A stretch of DNA of 64,000 nt from NCBI GenBank assembly GCA_005938025.2, contig VCCI02000001.1, positions 1-64,000 on the forward strand, read 5' to 3'. This DNA comes from Inquilinus sp. KBS0705. GTDB lineage: Bacteria; Bacteroidota; Bacteroidia; Sphingobacteriales; Sphingobacteriaceae. Positions 63,502 to 64,000 of this stretch are shown here, piece after piece (position 1 is the first letter of the stretch; each line of letters opens with the position of its first letter). The translations under genes were made by a program, and so were the position numbers. Below the pieces are notes generated by a model. That model did not search any database. It was given only the letters and a program-made list of their open reading frames with translations, and was not told where the DNA came from.

Positions 63502-64000
63502 GCAGTGCTTTTAGCCCAAAAAGTTAAGCACTTGGCAATAACGCGTAAATTTTGATTGGCTGATAAGTGTGACTGATATTGCGTTTTAAGCCTGAAAAAA
63601 TCATATAGCATACCCGGGTGAAAAGCGGGGGCATTAATATAAAACGCAGCTATCAGGTTCCCTTTTTTTGAATTGATGTAATGCTCGAAAGCTTTATAAT
63701 TCAGCAATAGTTGGTTGGATGCCAACACCGCATTTAGCCAGTTCAATACGTCTTTTAATTGCAGAAAACTCTCAGCCGGTTGATTGTTAATTACTATGTT
63801 GCTGTAAACTTTATCTTGTTGGTTTACCTGGCCAAGGCAGTTGCAAAGCATCGTAATTCGGCATCGTAAAGTATTTTGGTATTGCAGGGCTTTTTTCTGT
63901 TTTGAAACCTGGCTATCGTGGTCGCGATAGGTTAACAAAACTTCGGGTAAATTTGCTATACGGCCTTTGGTAGCCATCCTTGTCCATAATTCATAATCTT
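63498..64000 (-). CDS. Family 2 glycosyltransferase, N-terminus outside the window
   Basis: Only the C-terminal part is present. The frame continues to the window edge upstream of the internal ATG 63977 (DYELWTRMATKGRIANLPEVLLTYRDH), the usual ED/DYELWLRL acceptor block of GT2 enzymes, so the true start is beyond 64000. The remaining 160 residues are helical. Confidence 0.8.
   Translation of the reverse strand, partial: DYELWTRMATKGRIANLPEVLLTYRDHDSQVSKQKKALQYQNTLRCRITMLCNCLGQVNQQDKVYSNIVINNQPAESFLQLKDVLNWLNAVLASNQLLLNYKAFEHYINSKKGNLIAAFYINAPAFHPGMLYDFFRLKTQYQSHLSANQNLRVIAKCLTFWAKSTA

Overview
The window looks like chromosomal DNA of a Bacteroidota bacterium, most likely Sphingobacteriaceae (Mucilaginibacter/Pedobacter-like). 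The signs are promoters of the TTG-N(17-23)-TAnnTTTG type, a short ATP synthase epsilon gene beside atpD away from the rest of the ATP synthase, a single-chain CrtYcd-type lycopene cyclase, dispersed intergenic inverted repeats, and an exosortase of the kind I recall as 'exosortase Y' (XrtY). Genus is inferred from gene content and style, not from a marker search.

Layout. 1-5.6 kb: lpdA, crtZ, a FucP/GluP-type sugar permease, murB and an ECF sigma factor. 5.8-9.7 kb: carotenoid cluster, with crtI facing right and crtB - unknown exported protein - crtYcd - cytochrome b5-like protein facing left; with crtZ these could make hydroxylated beta-carotene (zeaxanthin-type) pigment. 9.9-23.9 kb: a long leftward branched-chain amino acid operon, ilvD-(DUF6090)-ilvB-ilvN-ilvC-leuC-(ABM)-leuD-(methyltransferase)-leuB-(membrane protein)-(methyltransferase)-leuA-ilvA. 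Every step from threonine and pyruvate to Ile, Val and Leu is present except the final transaminase, with five accessory genes interleaved. 24.3-29.9 kb: a self-inhibited Fic protein, atpC-atpD, a FadL-type porin and an SGNH lipoprotein. 29.9-33.8 kb: a quinone oxidoreductase and a GntR-ABC transporter operon with a palindromic operator at its promoter. 33.9-36.3 kb: peroxiredoxin, tRNA-Arg(ACG), adk, obgE. 36.3-64 kb: a continuous leftward surface-polysaccharide locus of about 25 genes (GT1/4, GT2, GT8-like, GT10 and fucosyltransferase-like enzymes, FkbM methyltransferases, acyl- and acetyltransferases, a Wzy-like polymerase) ending in the exosortase, WcaF and a polytopic membrane protein. 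The locus continues past the right edge.

The most interesting non-genic signal is a module present three times: CTTG-N19-TATATTAGT, 16-36 nt, then A8-C-G-A5/7, then A7-TGGAA. It lies in the crtI/ilvA gap (+), upstream of ilvC (-), and inside the polysaccharide locus (-). It looks like a shared promoter plus A-rich leader. Several families of intergenic inverted repeats punctuate the operons, two of them running into coding sequence.
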